From the NCBI GenBank assembly GCA_003246625.1, contig QJZR01000020.1, positions 57,173-121,172 of the forward strand: a DNA stretch of 64,000 nt, read 5' to 3'. Made by a program: the position numbers and the translations under genes. The stretch is from Alphaproteobacteria bacterium (GTDB taxonomy: Bacteria; Pseudomonadota; Alphaproteobacteria; Rhodospirillales; Rhodospirillaceae). Of the stretch, positions 62,117-64,000 are shown in pieces. A model generated the notes under the pieces. It saw only the letters and a program-made list of their open reading frames with translations, did no database searches and had not been told where the DNA came from. Every line of letters begins with the position of its first letter. The stretch's first letter is position 1.

Positions 62117-62240
62117 CCCCTGCCTGGAATTTTTCCACCCAAGAGGAATCAAAGCAGGCAGCTTTTATTAGAAAGCAGGCAGCAAAATCGATTGCGGCTT
62201 GGCGAATAAACCTGCCTCTATAGGTGGTTAACAACCACTA
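62117..62240. promoter_or_regulatory. Iteron-like CAGGCAG array and palindrome upstream of the excisionase-like gene
   Basis: AAAGCAGGCAGC occurs exactly twice (62151-62162 and 62172-62183, 21-bp period, about two helical turns). The inverse core CCTGCCT flanks them at 62119-62125 and 62211-62217. A palindrome GTGGTT-AAC-AACCAC (62224-62238) ends 3 bp before the ribosome site of the HTH gene. This looks like a control or recombination region for the element, or a replication start for the helicase-like gene downstream. Confidence 0.5.
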
Positions 62241-62252
62241 GAGGAGTTTTCC

Positions 62253-62456
62253 ATGTACCCTGCAGAAAACAGCAAACACGCCGCCGAAACCGTGAACGAG
62301 TTTTGTGCTGCCGTAAGAATTGGACGATCTCTGTTCTACAAGGAGGTCAAGCGAGGCCGGATCAAGATTTTGAAGGCCGGGAGCCGGAAAACCTTGGTTC
62401 CCATCTCCGAACGGGAAGCCTATCTGCAACGTCTTGCCGAGGGGGCCTCTCGATGA
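62253..62456 (+). CDS. Excisionase/AlpA-like HTH DNA-binding protein
   Basis: 67 residues. The core ETVNEFCAAVRIGRSLFYKEVKRGRIKILKAGSRKTLVPISEREAYLQRL is the HTH_17/excisionase pattern: short winged HTH, Lys/Arg-rich wing. GAGGAG precedes ATG 62253. It overlaps the DUF3631 gene by 4 bp (ATGA), so the two are co-translated. Such proteins direct excision or activate int. Confidence 0.85.
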   Translation: MYPAENSKHAAETVNEFCAAVRIGRSLFYKEVKRGRIKILKAGSRKTLVPISEREAYLQRLAEGASR

Positions 62457-63868
62457 GCACGCACCATCACGCCAATACGGAGATCGAGACTGAACTGTTC
62501 CCCATCGTGGAACCTTGGCCTTCTCACGTAAACCTCGCAGAGCTTCTTGGCGAAACACGACGAACCATACGCCGATTCGTCGTTTGCGACGAAGTGGTTC
62601 TTGATGCAGTGACGTTGTGGGTGCCCTTCACCTGGCTCATCGACTGGGCTCGAACGGCACCCATCCTCGTCATTTCCGCTGCGGAAAAGGGCTGCGGCAA
62701 GACAAACCTCCTCACCGTAATCGAGCAATTGTGCCGCCGCCCGCTGAGCACTTCGAACATGAGTTCGCCCGCCATCTATCGCGTGATTGAAGCGTATGGC
62801 CCCACATTGCTCATAGACGAGGCCGACGCCTCCGCCAGCGGAGACAAGGAGCTTCAGAGCATCATCAACTCGGGACACACCCGTGGCAAGGGCAGGGTTT
62901 TGCGCGTGGCAAGCAACGGCCAAGACGTCCAATTCTTCAAAACCTGGGGAGCCAAGGCCATGGCCGGGATCGGCACATTCTTGCACGAGACCACTCTCGA
63001 CCGTTCCATTCGGGTCGAACTATATCGGAAGCGGCCGGACGAAACGGTGGAGGAGTTGCCCGACTCCACAGACACTTTGATCTTCGCCCCATTGCGCAGA
63101 AAATTTGCCCGCTTTGCCGAGGATAACGGTGAAGCGATTGGCAATCTGCGCCCGAAGTTGCCCGCTGGACTGAACGACCGCGCCCAGGATAACTGGAAAA
63201 TGTTGTTGGCTATTGCCGATCATGCCGGAGGACGTTGGCCGGAAGCAGCGCGGGTGTCGGCGCGGCAACTGTCCGGAAAGTCGCACGAAGCCCTATCCTT
63301 AGGTGCCGAACTCTTGAGCGACAGCCGAGACATTTTCGACCGAACCGGGCTCGACAAGATCGGAACGCACGACTACCTCGCCCGCCTAAACGCGGATGAG
63401 GAAAAGCGTTGGGCGACCTACTATAGAGGAAAACCCTTGGGGCCTCGCCAGCTTGCCGAGTTGCTTCGTGGATACGGCATCCAGCCCCGCCAACTCGGGG
63501 GAAATGGGCGCAACCTAAGGGGCTATAGCCGGGACCAGTTTGAAAATGCCTTCATGCGATATTTGCCTGCGAAGGCTCCTGAAAGTGCTGTTCCCTCGCT
63601 ACCCCGAACCAACACTCCTCCGAGAGATACCGCACGCTGGACAAAATACGGTTTGGCAAAATGGGCTCCTTCAGCCTCCTCCACCCTCTTCCCCACTGCA
63701 ACAAAGGACACAAGCGCCATCGACAAGTTCCCCCGTGCGTGTCGCGGGCTTTCGTCACCTCCTGCCGCTAGGCCGCCCCTTTCCGCTAGCCAGAAGATAA
63801 TGAAAAATCAGACTTCTAGCGGAATAGCGGATAAATGGGGGGATGACCTGGACGACATCGAACTATGA
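62453..63868 (+). CDS. DUF3631 domain protein, phage/plasmid-type replicative helicase-like ATPase
   Basis: 471 residues. Walker A ISAAEKGCGKTNLLTV (about residues 70-84) and Walker B TLLIDEADASASGDKEL are clear, followed by INSGHTRGKGRVLRV and KTWGAKAMAGIGTFLHETTLDRSIRVEL, a region typical of DUF3631 (related to phage primase-helicase ATPase domains). The C-terminal ~90 residues are Pro/Ser-rich and probably unstructured. Coupled to an excisionase-like gene, it probably serves replication of the excised element. Confidence 0.85.
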   Translation: MSTHHHANTEIETELFPIVEPWPSHVNLAELLGETRRTIRRFVVCDEVVLDAVTLWVPFTWLIDWARTAPILVISAAEKGCGKTNLLTVIEQLCRRPLSTSNMSSPAIYRVIEAYGPTLLIDEADASASGDKELQSIINSGHTRGKGRVLRVASNGQDVQFFKTWGAKAMAGIGTFLHETTLDRSIRVELYRKRPDETVEELPDSTDTLIFAPLRRKFARFAEDNGEAIGNLRPKLPAGLNDRAQDNWKMLLAIADHAGGRWPEAARVSARQLSGKSHEALSLGAELLSDSRDIFDRTGLDKIGTHDYLARLNADEEKRWATYYRGKPLGPRQLAELLRGYGIQPRQLGGNGRNLRGYSRDQFENAFMRYLPAKAPESAVPSLPRTNTPPRDTARWTKYGLAKWAPSASSTLFPTATKDTSAIDKFPRACRGLSSPPAARPPLSASQKIMKNQTSSGIADKWGDDLDDIEL

Positions 63869-64000
63869 ACCAAATCAGCCATGGCTCCGTCGCCATCGTC
63901 CGAACGGCGACGGCGACGGAACCGAGGCAACAGAGAACCACATGTAAAAATGACAAAAATTATGGGCCATACACCATTCATCTTTAATGAAAATTAAATT
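63869..64000. other. Window edge, non-coding, with a GC-rich inverted repeat
   Basis: TCCGTCGCC (63886-63894) and GGCGACGGA (63912-63920) form a possible hairpin terminator 18 bp after the DUF3631 stop, without a T-run. The rest becomes AT-rich. An ATG at 63988 may open a gene beyond the edge, but nothing can be said of it. Confidence 0.35.

Overview
The window is high-GC (roughly 65-70% over most of its length), gene-dense alphaproteobacterial DNA. The gene content points to a Rhodospirillales-type bacterium: HAMP-type chemoreceptors, putrescine/GABA use, and a CooMKLXUH-type energy-converting [NiFe] hydrogenase like that of Rhodospirillum rubrum. I cannot name the species. Two stretches (about 16.7-18.2 kb and 50-63 kb) have clearly lower GC and look acquired.

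Layout. 1-3 kb: two convergent methyl-accepting chemotaxis proteins (the first enters from outside) sharing a bidirectional terminator. 3.2-5.8 kb: an exported TPR protein with an exact 129-bp internal period, then a small GIY-YIG nuclease set inside REP-like palindromes. 5.8-10.7 kb (minus): a Fe3+/phosphonate-type ABC importer with binding protein, one fused double permease and two different ATPases. 10.8-15.6 kb (minus): sugar-nucleotide and glycan genes (rfbA, methyltransferase, two glycosyltransferase-like proteins, rfbC) and a ketopantoate-reductase-like gene. 15.8-25.9 kb: a PuuR-like regulator, a spermidine/putrescine-type ABC operon and gabT/gabD, together a probable polyamine-to-succinate module, interrupted by an HNH nuclease and a small membrane protein. 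26.1-31.7 kb: a NupC-type nucleoside transporter, a JAMM/M67 peptidase and a sulfate ABC operon (sbp-cysT-cysW-cysA). 31.7-35.3 kb (minus): a DUF2157 membrane protein and an aminotransferase/kinase pair of the hydroxylysine or phosphoethanolamine type.

35.8-48.0 kb is the metabolic centrepiece: cooMKLXUH-like genes for a group 4 hydrogenase, followed in tight translational coupling by hypABCDE, with a shortened hypF facing them. The upstream region holds a good GG-N10-GC (sigma-54) promoter and an inverted repeat about 115 bp ahead of the expected start site. No cooF or cooS is present, so the electron donor is not evident here.

From about 48.1 kb to the right edge lies an integrative element. 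It starts with a tRNA-Ser-3'-end-like fragment and a tyrosine integrase, then carries parDE, a complete qatABCD anti-phage operon, an unrecognised membrane protein, an IS3-family remnant, a large AAA_13 ATPase with PrrC/RloC-like features, a frameshifted small tyrosine recombinase, a lipoprotein and a hypothetical protein in AT-rich DNA, and finally an excisionase-like HTH protein coupled to a DUF3631 helicase-like protein. The right end of the element is outside the window.
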